From positions 1-64,000 of the forward strand of contig JAHZIX010000002.1 of assembly GCA_022601195.1 (NCBI GenBank): a stretch of 64,000 nucleotides of DNA, read 5' to 3'. Positions 27,301 through 35,187 of the stretch are shown here, in pieces. Position 1 is the stretch's first letter, and each line of letters begins with the position of its first letter. The DNA comes from Deltaproteobacteria bacterium (lineage in GTDB: Bacteria > Acidobacteriota > Thermoanaerobaculia > Multivoradales > JAHZIX01). A program made the position numbers and the translations under genes. The notes below the pieces were generated by a model. The model did no database searches, was not told the origin of the DNA, and saw nothing but the letters and a program-made list of their open reading frames with translations.

Positions 27301-27782
27301 TCAAAGTCTAGGGTGATCTCCCCGGCGGGATCGTCCCCCTCCAAGAGAAGGCTACGCTGGATCGAGAAGACCTCCCCGGGAGTGACCAAGAAGCTCTCCG
27401 AGTCCGCCGCGAGAGCCGCGCTGCACGGAGTCGGTGTGCCATCCGAGGGCTCGATGGTGAGAACCGCCTTGGCGGTATCCGAGGCGACCCCGTCTCCCAC
27501 GGAGTAGTGAATCTCGCATAGGGTGGTCGCCTGGACCGTCGTGGTCGGATAGAAGGCGAGGGTGCCGTCCTGGTAGTTGACGACATCGCCGGGACAATCG
27601 TCGGTGCCCAGAGTGAGGGTCAGGGCCGAACCGTCTGGATCGACATCGTTGGCCTGGACGTCGATCAACACCGGCGTCTGATCGTCGGTGGCGGCTTCGT
27701 CATCCTGCGCTATCGGAGGCTCTCCGGCGAAGGCGGCCAGGCTCCAACCCAGACTTGTCAGCAATATCAGAATCCATTTCAT
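24384..27782 (-). CDS. Large secreted adhesin-like protein, Ig/cadherin-like plus three jelly-roll-like modules
   Basis: The ATG at 27782 (with GGAG upstream) starts MKWILILLTSLGWSLAAFAG, a good signal peptide; the longer frame upstream reads through a minisatellite. About 1132 residues. The N-terminal half has repeated Ig/cadherin-like units (DDEAATDDQTPVLIDVQAND, LLGNDNGFGL, VDDHALVPTGETVHRIATAG). The C-terminal half has three related modules of about 195 residues, each beginning with DDF(T/E)xxxxxxWT and containing WLAxxxPGxxDG and LxNDSxxxxxLxLGAV-like strands, similar to LamG-like beta-sandwiches. Such proteins commonly mediate attachment. It lies directly upstream of the RHS gene with a gap of 29 bp. 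No sortase signal or membrane anchor is visible. Confidence 0.75.
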   Translation of the reverse strand: MKWILILLTSLGWSLAAFAGEPPIAQDDEAATDDQTPVLIDVQANDVDPDGSALTLTLGTDDCPGDVVNYQDGTLAFYPTTTVQATTLCEIHYSVGDGVASDTAKAVLTIEPSDGTPTPCSAALAADSESFLVTPGEVFSIQRSLLLEGDDPAGEITLDFDPASLPTLGTLTPAASAFVYAPGAGFDQPDSFQYRIRCASDPSDTALGTVHLVPNQGGTPPVATPNSFLMAQQEIQGGPAELQVFFHQLLADDQAANGGELRFKESTPVSDGTLRETIVSLDYRPPVVFSDTATTSYRIEEAGNPVLSNFAEVSFEVYPAPQGQGDQLATPYETPRTIQAATELLGNDNGFGLALHVEEGSLTDPSDGTVVEQAPGVLVYTPRAGFFGADTFTYRAANQLAGVNDDWVTSSVPITVEVEVAAPPVDAVDDHALVPTGETVHRIATAGLLANDQGVGELVVLSVGPASLGTTQLTPDGVVYTPSADFWTIGRDQFTYAVQYAQGGSLPADTATVYLQAQPPCTHLFSDDFTGGLNRWTQLAAVGGDLAVSAEAGIVSGLGLSVEVLPAATYVFVGDGATEAGTDLSVTFWLNDSQLQLADGAFHFLMRSGQAFGLVLTREEGQTQITLAARADDGHWHHSPWAPLPSGDRHLRTDWLAASGPGASDGVARLWVDGLLTAEHAGLDNDSQEAGALNLGAVFPIAPTTQGSLFFDDYRSCQGPESRHAFARDDFEGSDFSAWTGAVQAAGVLNLSTGAALEGAQGLEVDITSSDPAGAFLYDDSLDRETHYWATFRLDANDLVMADGDSFLLFGGAGPGGWVVSVRLAQIGGQKLMRVVALEDDLGWVGSVIEPLPSGIVDLSLEWWASSGPGKNNGGARLKAGEQGIGSLRNLDNDSLHLTRGSIGAVAGLDAGTGGSFAVDAFKSWRGLRGRERFLRDDFETGDLSAWTTAFGPVSASSTAALAGSYGLEVDLTDAATAGALVSIDLGGVQRSLRARMELDPNSLVMAPGPAQVFLSATGTNGAPFLVRLREEAGIYQLGVLTWSDDGTMVPLLPWLPLSDGPQTIYLEWLAATFPGASDGVFEISLEGGGKLRRDDLDTDGKTITGLSLGAPWGVSPQTTGRFFIDNFEAWR

Positions 27783-27796
27783 CACCGGGCTCCTTC

Positions 27797-27862
27797 TCCG
27801 TTGGTTGGCCGCCTCCGTTGGCTGGCCGTCTCCGTTGGCTGGCACTGGCCAGCACTGGCCAT
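27797..27862. repeat. 17-bp and 10-bp tandem repeats upstream of the adhesin gene
   Basis: Three units of a 17-mer (TCCGTTGGCTGGCCGTC-like) start at 27797, 27814 and 27831, followed by two units of CACTGGCCAG. The array begins 15 bp before the adhesin ATG on the minus strand, so it is within its leader or promoter. Confidence 0.85.
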
Positions 27863-28056
27863 CTGTGGCCAGCTCAGCGGTTCTCTACTGAAACCTGCGC
27901 TGATCGAAGGGAGGAAGTGACAAAGGAAGCAGAATCGGTCCGTAGACCTGCTGACGGAAGGAAAATCTCGCCTATCTCCGCCGGCAGCGGAAGGAAACGG
28001 TCTTTCCACTTGTTGGAAAGTGGACCATACTGCTACGAAACTAGAGACCAACCGTG

Positions 28057-28662
28057 ATGAGCGAATCGATACCAGGCGAGATCACCCAACTCTTACGCCG
28101 TTGGAGCGGTGGCGATGCAGAAGCAGCGGAACAAGTGCTCCCACTCATCTACCGGCAGCTGCACAACATCGCCGTCGGCTACTTCAGCCAGGAGCGATCC
28201 GATCACACCCTGCAGCCCACCATCGTGGTGCACGAGGCCTTTTTACGCTTGCGGGGACCGACCGGCGCAGAAGCCAACGAGCACCCCAAAGGAACTAAGA
28301 AGTGGGAGAATCGCCGCCATTTCTTTGGAATCGCCGCCCGGTTGATGCGGCAAGTACTGGTCGACTATGCCCGTCAAAAGAACCGTCTGAAGCGAGGCAG
28401 CGAGGCCGAGCTCATTTCGCTGACGGAGGCCCCGGAACGATTTGCGGAAACCCCTCGAGGAATTCTCGCCATCGACCACGCCCTGGAAAAGCTCCGCAAG
28501 GAGGATGCTCGCAAGGCCTCCGTGGTGGAGCTCCGCTTCTTTGGTGGTCTGGACAACGATGAGCTAGCGGATTTTCTAGGGGTCTCCAAGAGAACGATCA
28601 TTCGCGAATGGCTGCGGGCCCGCGCCTGGCTTTTCGCCGAACTGTCTTCGACCGCAAAATGA
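28057..28662 (+). CDS. ECF-type RNA polymerase sigma factor (TIGR02999-like)
   Basis: A protein of about 201 residues from the ATG at 28057; a GTG codon lies immediately before it. The sigma2 region contains LLRRWSGGDAEAAEQVLPLIYRQL and HTLQPTIVVHEAFLRL, and the sigma4 helix-turn-helix is LADFLGVSKRTIIREWLRAR. This pattern matches the Acidobacteriota/Planctomycetota ECF-like group (TIGR02999) that is often encoded next to Ser/Thr kinases. The stop codon overlaps the ATG of the kinase gene (ATGA), so the pair is translationally coupled. The kinase may control the sigma factor by phosphorylation; that is inference. Confidence 0.92.
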   Translation: MSESIPGEITQLLRRWSGGDAEAAEQVLPLIYRQLHNIAVGYFSQERSDHTLQPTIVVHEAFLRLRGPTGAEANEHPKGTKKWENRRHFFGIAARLMRQVLVDYARQKNRLKRGSEAELISLTEAPERFAETPRGILAIDHALEKLRKEDARKASVVELRFFGGLDNDELADFLGVSKRTIIREWLRARAWLFAELSSTAK

Positions 28663-31600
28663 CTGGCGACTCAGCAGGCGGCTCAGCGGCTAGCTCTCCG
28701 CCAAGGAACCAACAGGGAGAGACCCCCGAGCAACCACCCCCTCAGGAAGAAACCGAGCTGCCCCGGGTCACCGATCAACTCTTTGATGCCGCCATCGAGC
28801 TCCCGGGCAGCCAACAGAGGGCGTTTTTGGATCAGGCCTGCGTCGATAGCCCCCAGTTGCGAACCAAGATCGAGCGGCTGCTCACGGCTCACCGCGCCGC
28901 CCAGCACTTTCTCGAGCGCCCCATGGCTCGCATCACTGCCTCACCCACCCACCCGGAAGCTTCGACAGGAGCTTCTTCGGATAGCTCCCAGGTGGAGGCT
29001 CCTCAGCGTCTCGGCCCCTACCGCCTCCTCGAACTGCTTGGTGAGGGAGGCATGGGATCTGTGTTCATCGCCAGCCGCGACGACCAAGAGTTCGAACGGT
29101 TGGTCGCCATCAAATTGATACGCCAGGGCATGGAGAGCACTGAAACAAGGCGGCGCATCCAGCAGGAGCGCCAGATCCTTGCTGGCCTCGAACACCCCAA
29201 TATCGCCCGTCTCTATGAGGGTAGTACGACGGAGGCGGGAAGGCCGTTCCTGGTCATGGAGCTGATCGAAGGATTGCCTATCGACCAGTTTTGCGACCGA
29301 CACCGCCTGTCCATCGAGGAGAGGCTGAAGCTCTTTGCCAAAGTCTGTGACGGCGTCGCCTTCGCCCACCGTAACCTCGTCGTCCATCGGGACCTGAAGC
29401 CGGCCAATATCCTGGTCACCAAAGACGGCACCCCGAAGCTTCTGGACTTCGGTATCGCCAAGTTGCTGGACACCGACCACGACTCCAAATCGGGGCACCC
29501 GAGTTCCCTCGACATCACCCGCACTGGCTTTGGTCCTCGCACTCCCGCCTATGCCAGCCCTGAGCAGGTGCGCGGAGATCTGGTCACCACGGCCAGCGAT
29601 GTCTACGCCTTGGGAGTCCTACTCTTCCAGCTCCTCGTCGGCCGTGGTCCCTATGCTCCCGAGAGCGCTTCTCGTCACGAGTTGGAAAGAGCCATTCTGG
29701 AACAGGAACCCCGCCCCGCCAGTGAAGTGGCGATGGCTGGCTACCTCGACGGAGAGGGAATGCCTGGTCCGTCGGCGGGGGAGATCGTTCGAGGGCGCCG
29801 CCTGGAGCCGAAGGCCCTGCGCAAGCGGCTCCAGGGAGACCTGGATGCGATCGTTCTCACCGCTCTGCGCAAAGATCCCACCCTGCGTTACAGCACTCCG
29901 GAAGCTCTCGCCGAAGATCTACAACGCCACCTCGACAATCTGCCGGTTCGTGCCCAACGAGACTCCCTCGCCTACCGAGTCGGGAAGTTCGTCCGGCGCC
30001 ACCGCCTAGCGGTAGCCATGGGAACGGCGATTGCCGCTCTTCTCTGTGGCTTCGTTGTACGACTCCAAGCGGAGCACAACCGAACGCTCGAATTGCGGGA
30101 GCGAGAGAGGACCGTCTCGACCTTCCTCAAAGGGCTATTCAGGGTTCACGACCCCAGCGAGGGCCGGGGCGAGAGTCTCACCGCACGGGAGATTCTCCAA
30201 ACCGGCGTCAACCAACTCGACGACACCTTGGAGGACCAACCTATCCTCAAGGCCAGTCTGCTCAACACCGTCGGTGAAGTCTTCACCAACCTTGGGCATG
30301 TGCAGGAAGGAAGGGGATTCTTCGAGCGTGCCCAAGCCATGATCGACGCCGTTCCCGAAGCAGAACATCAGGAACGAGCCCGAATCCTCAAAAATCTCGG
30401 CTGGATTCACCTGTGGTTTGGAGAGGTGCAAGAAGCCGAGGTCTCTCTGGAAGACGCCCTGGTTCTGTATCGCAAGCTCAACCCACCAAATGCGGAGGAG
30501 CAGACGTCAGCGCTGGTCACCTTGTCGACCACTCAACGGATCTTGGGAGATCTGCCGAGAGCCGAAGCACTGGCCCAACAGGCCCTGGCCCTGGCTCGCA
30601 CCGTAACCGGTGATGGCAACATAGCGCTGGCCGAGGCTCTGGCTGCCAAAGCCTCCGTAGCGACCGCGAAGGGAGCCTATGAGCAGGCCAAGAATCTCAC
30701 CGCAGAGGCCCTCGAGCTGCGCCTTCGCAGTTTCGGGGAGGATGACCCCGAGACCGCTTCCCTGATGGCCCAAATGGGGGTCACCCTGGTTCAAGTAGGC
30801 GATTTGGAAGAAGCAAAACGGCTTCAGCTCAAAGCTCTGGAAATCCAGCGACGCCTCCTGGGAGACGCTCATCCCGCGGTTCTCATCACTCACCGCAAAC
30901 TGGCCAACACCGAGCTTCGACTCGGCGACTTCGAGGCTGCGGAACAAGCGATCGCGAGTACCCTCGAAGGGTTGAAGTCTCAGCTCCGACCAGAACATCC
31001 GGATGTCGCCTCGAGCCTACAGCTGCTGGGATCGATCCAACTCCAGTTGGGCAAGCTCGAGCTAGCCCAGTCCAACCTACAGGCGAGCCTCGAGATCTTT
31101 CGACAGGCTCTGGGAGAAGAAAACGGCCGAACAGGCCTCGCTTTCGCTCTCTTCGGTGAGCTTCAATGGGCCCTCGGCCAACCCACTGAGGCGGAAGCAT
31201 CCATGCGCCGAGGGCGAGCCATTCTCCGCCGAGAGCCAGAATCGAACCCTCGTCACCATACCGATGTCCTACTCCATCTGGGCGCTCTACTCCTCAACAC
31301 CCAGCGAGTCGAGGAAGCCGCGACGATCATCGAACAGGTGATGAAGCTAGAAGATAGCTACCTCGACTCTCAACCTTCCCGTCGGCTAGAGATCCTCGAG
31401 CTGCAAGGGCGACTCGCAGCGAGCCGACAGAAACTCGAGCAGGCCAGTCGTTTCGCCGAGGAAGCGCTGGCCTTACAAGCCAAGAAGCAATACCCCCGAC
31501 ACCCGACCCGATCCAGGCTGCTGTGCCTGCGGGCCGCTATCGAGCTCTTGCAAGGAAAGGCTAGCGCTGCAGAATCGACCGCTCGGGAAGCGATCCGCAT

Positions 31601-31817
31601 CGCTCTCGACAGCGTCGGTGAAGCAAGCCCCCTCGTCGCTCGAGGAAGGTTGGCTCTCTCTTTCGCCCTGCTGGAACAAGACCGCCCTCGGGAAGCTGAG
31701 CCGCTGCTGCACCAGGCCATAGAGGTCCTTCCCCCGAATGGGGACCACCTCCCCGCCGGCCCTTGGTCGGCCCGTTCCGCCCTCGCTGAGTTTGCAGAAA
31801 TCCCATCACCCAGGTAG
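28659..31817 (+). CDS. Membrane Ser/Thr protein kinase with C-terminal TPR repeats
   Basis: The ATG at 28659 overlaps the sigma-factor stop and gives 1052 residues. The kinase domain (about 118-400) has the P-loop GEGGMGSV, catalytic Lys in VAIKLIRQG, HRDLKPANILV with the Asp near residue 245, DFGIAKLL and the activation segment TPAYASPEQVRG. A single hydrophobic helix (LAVAMGTAIAALLCGFVV, about 450-467) separates it from an extracytoplasmic series of TPR units (about 520-1040). All catalytic residues are present. The TPR region may sense or bind a partner, and the sigma factor encoded just upstream is the obvious candidate target. Confidence 0.92.
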   Translation: MTGDSAGGSAASSPPRNQQGETPEQPPPQEETELPRVTDQLFDAAIELPGSQQRAFLDQACVDSPQLRTKIERLLTAHRAAQHFLERPMARITASPTHPEASTGASSDSSQVEAPQRLGPYRLLELLGEGGMGSVFIASRDDQEFERLVAIKLIRQGMESTETRRRIQQERQILAGLEHPNIARLYEGSTTEAGRPFLVMELIEGLPIDQFCDRHRLSIEERLKLFAKVCDGVAFAHRNLVVHRDLKPANILVTKDGTPKLLDFGIAKLLDTDHDSKSGHPSSLDITRTGFGPRTPAYASPEQVRGDLVTTASDVYALGVLLFQLLVGRGPYAPESASRHELERAILEQEPRPASEVAMAGYLDGEGMPGPSAGEIVRGRRLEPKALRKRLQGDLDAIVLTALRKDPTLRYSTPEALAEDLQRHLDNLPVRAQRDSLAYRVGKFVRRHRLAVAMGTAIAALLCGFVVRLQAEHNRTLELRERERTVSTFLKGLFRVHDPSEGRGESLTAREILQTGVNQLDDTLEDQPILKASLLNTVGEVFTNLGHVQEGRGFFERAQAMIDAVPEAEHQERARILKNLGWIHLWFGEVQEAEVSLEDALVLYRKLNPPNAEEQTSALVTLSTTQRILGDLPRAEALAQQALALARTVTGDGNIALAEALAAKASVATAKGAYEQAKNLTAEALELRLRSFGEDDPETASLMAQMGVTLVQVGDLEEAKRLQLKALEIQRRLLGDAHPAVLITHRKLANTELRLGDFEAAEQAIASTLEGLKSQLRPEHPDVASSLQLLGSIQLQLGKLELAQSNLQASLEIFRQALGEENGRTGLAFALFGELQWALGQPTEAEASMRRGRAILRREPESNPRHHTDVLLHLGALLLNTQRVEEAATIIEQVMKLEDSYLDSQPSRRLEILELQGRLAASRQKLEQASRFAEEALALQAKKQYPRHPTRSRLLCLRAAIELLQGKASAAESTAREAIRIALDSVGEASPLVARGRLALSFALLEQDRPREAEPLLHQAIEVLPPNGDHLPAGPWSARSALAEFAEIPSPR

Positions 31818-31940
31818 GCCCTCGGGCCTGTGCAGCTCAAGTCCTTGTCGCGCTGCGAGCCAGTGAGCGAGAAGCCAGCCAAAGAAGTCCTGAAGGTCGT
31901 GCAACAGGCTTTCCCTGCTAGCCCAAACTTCTAGACCGGT

Positions 31941-32708
31941 TTAGCAGCTCGCTGCCAGCGCCTCCTGCAGACTGAAACGGCCCTCGTAGAGAGCCCTTCC
32001 CACCACGGCGCCGCTAATCTCGGGCTGGAGAGCCGCTTGCCGCAGATCGTCGAGGCTGTGGACACCTCCGGAGAGCAGAGCCGGAATCCCGGTGACTCGG
32101 GCCATGGAGCAGGCCAGCTCGAGATTGGGTCCCCCCATCTCGCCGTCCCGCTGGATGTCGGTGACCAAAACCGCCGGGCATGGAAGGCCCTGCAAGCGCG
32201 GGAAGTCGAGCTCCACGGTGGTGGTCCAACCATCCACCCCCAGGCGGCCGTTCTTGAGGTCGAGACCGGGTACCAATCGACCTGGAAACTCCTGCACCAG
32301 GGATTCGAAGAGAGGAAAGTTCTTGGCCACCAGGGAACCGACGATGCCGCGGGTCACTCCGGCCTCCAAAGCCCACAGCACCGACTCCCGGTCTCGCAGA
32401 CCGCCTCCCAACTCCACCTGGAGATCGTGCTCCTTGGCGGTGTTGATCAGGGAATCCAACAGAGGACGCTGAGGGGATTCGCCGAAGGCTGCATCCAGAT
32501 CCACCAGGTGCACCCAGCGGGCCCCGGCGGCAGCAAAATCTCCGAGTACCTGGCGAGGATCCTCTCCGTAGACCGTGCGCTGTGTGTCGTCCCCTTGCCG
32601 CAGTCGCACCACTTTGCCCTGGCGCAGATCGATGGCCGGCAGGAGGTCGAGTTTGCCCAGGTGGGCGTGAGGGGCAGATCGTGAGCCAGACTGTGAGTCA
32701 GCGTTCAT
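31941..32708 (-). CDS. hisA: Phosphoribosylformimino-AICAR phosphate isomerase HisA
   Basis: A 255-residue protein of normal length, catalysing the fourth step of histidine synthesis (ProFAR to PRFAR, an Amadori isomerisation). The TIM-barrel signatures are present: LLPAIDLRQGKVVRL with the catalytic Asp, HLVDLDAAFG, ELGGGLRD, VTDIQRDGEMGGPN with the second Asp, and SGGVHSLDDL. An N-terminal extension of about 20 residues precedes the barrel. It overlaps hisH by 11 bp and is the last gene of the operon. hisF and hisI/E, usually next, are absent; the DNA after hisA leads to the 3' end of the kinase gene. Confidence 0.97.
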   Translation of the reverse strand: MNADSQSGSRSAPHAHLGKLDLLPAIDLRQGKVVRLRQGDDTQRTVYGEDPRQVLGDFAAAGARWVHLVDLDAAFGESPQRPLLDSLINTAKEHDLQVELGGGLRDRESVLWALEAGVTRGIVGSLVAKNFPLFESLVQEFPGRLVPGLDLKNGRLGVDGWTTTVELDFPRLQGLPCPAVLVTDIQRDGEMGGPNLELACSMARVTGIPALLSGGVHSLDDLRQAALQPEISGAVVGRALYEGRFSLQEALAASC

Positions 32709-33345
32709 CTACGATCTCCAAGAAATTGGCTAGAAGGCGCAGGCCGGCAGCGCCACTCTTCTCCGGATGAAATTGAGTTCCAAGAACGCGGCCCTTGCCG
32801 GCCACCGCGGGAAAGCAGCGACCGTGTTGAGCGGTGGCCAGGGTGAGCTTCTCCGGCACTCCTTCGGGGGCGAAGCTGTGAACGAAATAGAAGTAGGCAC
32901 CATCGAGGCCTTCCACCAAGGCATCGGGTTGGTTTTGTTGTTCGGGTTGGTCTTGGCATGGGAGAACGTCGAGTCGGTTCCAGCCGATATGAGGCAGGGC
33001 GACGGTTTCCGGCAGCCGCGTGACCGACCCTTCCAACAGGGCCAAACCATCGGTGGTGCCGAACTCCTCCCCCCGCTCGAACAGCAATTGAAAACCAACG
33101 CAGATCCCGAGCAGCCAAGCTCCCTCCGCCACCGCCCGTTTCAGCGCTGCTTCGAGAGGGCCCCGCAGAGTCTCCCGGGGGGGACGAAAGGCCCCCACTC
33201 CCGGTAGCAGGAGGCATCGAGCCGCCGCGATGGCCCCAGGGTCCGAGGTGATCTGGGAGCTGCTACCCAGGTGGCTCAAGGCTCTCTGCAGATTGCCCAA
33301 GTTGCCCACTCCGGCATCGAGGATGACGGCCTCGGGAGCGCTCAT
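32698..33345 (-). CDS. hisH: Imidazole glycerol phosphate synthase glutaminase subunit HisH
   Basis: A 215-residue class I glutamine amidotransferase that supplies ammonia to HisF. The nucleophile is C82 in GICVGFQLLFE, the oxyanion segment is LLPGVGAF, and the His/Glu pair is in FHPEKSG near the C-terminus. PHIGWNRL and YFVHSF are also typical of HisH. It starts 10 bp after hisB and overlaps hisA by 11 bp. Its obligate partner HisF is not encoded in this cluster, so it must come from elsewhere in the genome. Confidence 0.97.
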   Translation of the reverse strand: MSAPEAVILDAGVGNLGNLQRALSHLGSSSQITSDPGAIAAARCLLLPGVGAFRPPRETLRGPLEAALKRAVAEGAWLLGICVGFQLLFERGEEFGTTDGLALLEGSVTRLPETVALPHIGWNRLDVLPCQDQPEQQNQPDALVEGLDGAYFYFVHSFAPEGVPEKLTLATAQHGRCFPAVAGKGRVLGTQFHPEKSGAAGLRLLANFLEIVDER

Positions 33346-33355
33346 GGAGAGACCT

Positions 33356-34018
33356 TCATCGAGACAGAGTCCCCTTGGTACTGGGAACTTCCGCTGCGGC
33401 AGCCTCTCCTTCAGGAGATCCTACCGCTCCCTGCGGTGCGCCTTGGACCTGAGCCGGTGCCTGTCGAAGTGCCACCGCTTGCCGGAGAGCCAGTGCCACC
33501 GCCTTGAAAGCAGCTTCTGCCGCATGGTGGCCATTGCGGCCGGAAAGAATCGTCAAATGAAGGGTTAACCGCCCGCGATCCGCCACGGCTTCGAAAAAGT
33601 CTGCCACCAGGCTGAGGGGAAAGTCTTGGGTCACCCACACCTGCCTCAGGTCTTCCGGTACTTGCCAGTGGAAGGATCCTCGGCCACTGAGGTCGACCAC
33701 CGCCCGAGCCAAAGCCTCGTCCAAGGGAGCATAGGCATGGGCAAAGCGGTGGATGCCTCCCCTCTCCCCCAGAGCCTCGTGCAGAGCTTCCCCAAAAGCG
33801 ATGCCGACATCCTCCACGGTGTGATGGAGATCGATGTGGGTGTCTCCCTCCGCTTCCAACTCGATCCCCAACCCACCGTGGGTGGTCAGGGCGTCGAGCA
33901 TGTGGTGGAAAAAACCTCCCGGAACTTGAATCCAGCGCTCGCCTCCATCCAGATCCAAAGCGAGGCGGATCGAAGTCTCCGAGGTGCTTCGCTGTACGCT
34001 TCCTCGGCGCGGGTTCAT
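33356..34018 (-). CDS. hisB: Imidazoleglycerol-phosphate dehydratase HisB
   Basis: The ATG at 34018 overlaps the hisC stop (ATGA) and gives 220 residues; the longer frame upstream runs inside hisC. Metal-binding signatures are clear: FFHHMLDALTTHGGL, DLHHTVEDVGIAFGEAL and GRNGHHAAEAAFKAVALALR. The enzyme removes water from imidazoleglycerol phosphate. It is the monofunctional type with no phosphatase domain. The C-terminal 30 residues are an Ala/Gln/Gly-rich tail longer than in most relatives. It lies between hisC and hisH. Confidence 0.96.
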   Translation of the reverse strand: MNPRRGSVQRSTSETSIRLALDLDGGERWIQVPGGFFHHMLDALTTHGGLGIELEAEGDTHIDLHHTVEDVGIAFGEALHEALGERGGIHRFAHAYAPLDEALARAVVDLSGRGSFHWQVPEDLRQVWVTQDFPLSLVADFFEAVADRGRLTLHLTILSGRNGHHAAEAAFKAVALALRQAVALRQAPAQVQGAPQGAVGSPEGEAAAAEVPSTKGTLSR

Positions 34019-35187
34019 ACCCGGCCTCCCGCCAAATATCCCATCTCGTCCAGGGCGCGACGAAAGGCACGCAAAGCCCCACCGCCGCCAACGGTCACGC
34101 GCAGACATCCCCGCAAGCCAGGCCCGGCACTGACGTCCCGCACCAGGATGCCGCGGTCGGAAAGGCCCTGGCGAAGGACCTCGGACCGCCCCTGGGCACC
34201 GTCATCGGTTCCGCAGCGCAGCAGGACAAAATTGGTTTCCGTTGGAAAAGTCTCGAATCCGGCCTGCTGGAGGAGCTCCTCCCACTGGGGCCGGCGGCGC
34301 AGGATCGTCCCTACCGCCCGCTCCGAAACCGCCGGTTCCGACAGCACCGCAAGGCCCGCCGCCACACTGGGATGACCGAGGTTGTAGGGCAGCTTCGCCT
34401 TCACCAGCTCCGCCACCAATTCCGGGTCCGCCAGCATGTAGCCGAGGCGCAAGCCGGCCACCGACCAAGCCTTGGAGAGAGTCCGCAACAGGACCAGATG
34501 ACGGTAGCGGTCCAACAAGGGTCGGTAATCGTAGCGAGAGAACTCATGGTACGCGTTGTCCAGAAGCAGTGGCCCCTCCAGGCGTTGCAACAAAGCCTCG
34601 ACCTGTTCGACCGTAGCGGCATCCCCCACGGGATTGTTTGGGGAACAGAGGATCACCGGTCGCCGCGGGTCCTTCTCGACCTCGGCCATGAGGGCTTCCA
34701 TGGGGAGGGCCAAATCCGAACCGGCCTGGAGGAACCTCGGAGTTCCACCGGAGCGGGGCACCAACATGGAGTAGAGACCGAAGCTGGGAGTGTGACTGAT
34801 CACCTCTCCCATGGGGGGGCACATGGATTCCACACAAATGCTCAGCAGCTCGCTGGAACCAGCTCCCGCCAGGACTCCCTCCCAGGGCCAGTCGTAGTGC
34901 TCGCCGAGAGCCTTGCGAAACTCGTCCGCATTGAAGGTGGGGTAGGTCGCCCAGCTCTCCTGCATCAGGCGATCGACACAGCGTTTCTTGATGCGCAGGG
35001 GCAAGTCCCAAGCGACCTCGTTTTGATCCAACTTGAATCTACTGGGACCTTGCACCAGGTGATAGGCCTTGAGGCGGCGCAGCTCCGGCCGCACCAGATT
35101 CGCCGGGGAAGGGGGCTGTGGAGAAGCCGGTGAACCCGGATTCGAAGCCTCCTGCGATTTCGTTCCATCCTCGAATATGCCCGTCAT
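34015..35187 (-). CDS. hisC: Histidinol-phosphate aminotransferase HisC
   Basis: A 390-residue fold-type I PLP enzyme. SPNNPVG binds the cofactor phosphate side, DNAYHEF is the Asp/Tyr PLP contact, and LRTLSKAWSVAGLRLGY contains the Schiff-base Lys. An N-terminal Pro/Ser-rich stretch of about 30 residues precedes LVRPELRRLKAYH. It overlaps hisD (start) and hisB (end) by 4 bp each. The family also contains aromatic aminotransferases, but the operon context fixes the assignment. Confidence 0.96.
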   Translation of the reverse strand: MTGIFEDGTKSQEASNPGSPASPQPPSPANLVRPELRRLKAYHLVQGPSRFKLDQNEVAWDLPLRIKKRCVDRLMQESWATYPTFNADEFRKALGEHYDWPWEGVLAGAGSSELLSICVESMCPPMGEVISHTPSFGLYSMLVPRSGGTPRFLQAGSDLALPMEALMAEVEKDPRRPVILCSPNNPVGDAATVEQVEALLQRLEGPLLLDNAYHEFSRYDYRPLLDRYRHLVLLRTLSKAWSVAGLRLGYMLADPELVAELVKAKLPYNLGHPSVAAGLAVLSEPAVSERAVGTILRRRPQWEELLQQAGFETFPTETNFVLLRCGTDDGAQGRSEVLRQGLSDRGILVRDVSAGPGLRGCLRVTVGGGGALRAFRRALDEMGYLAGGRV

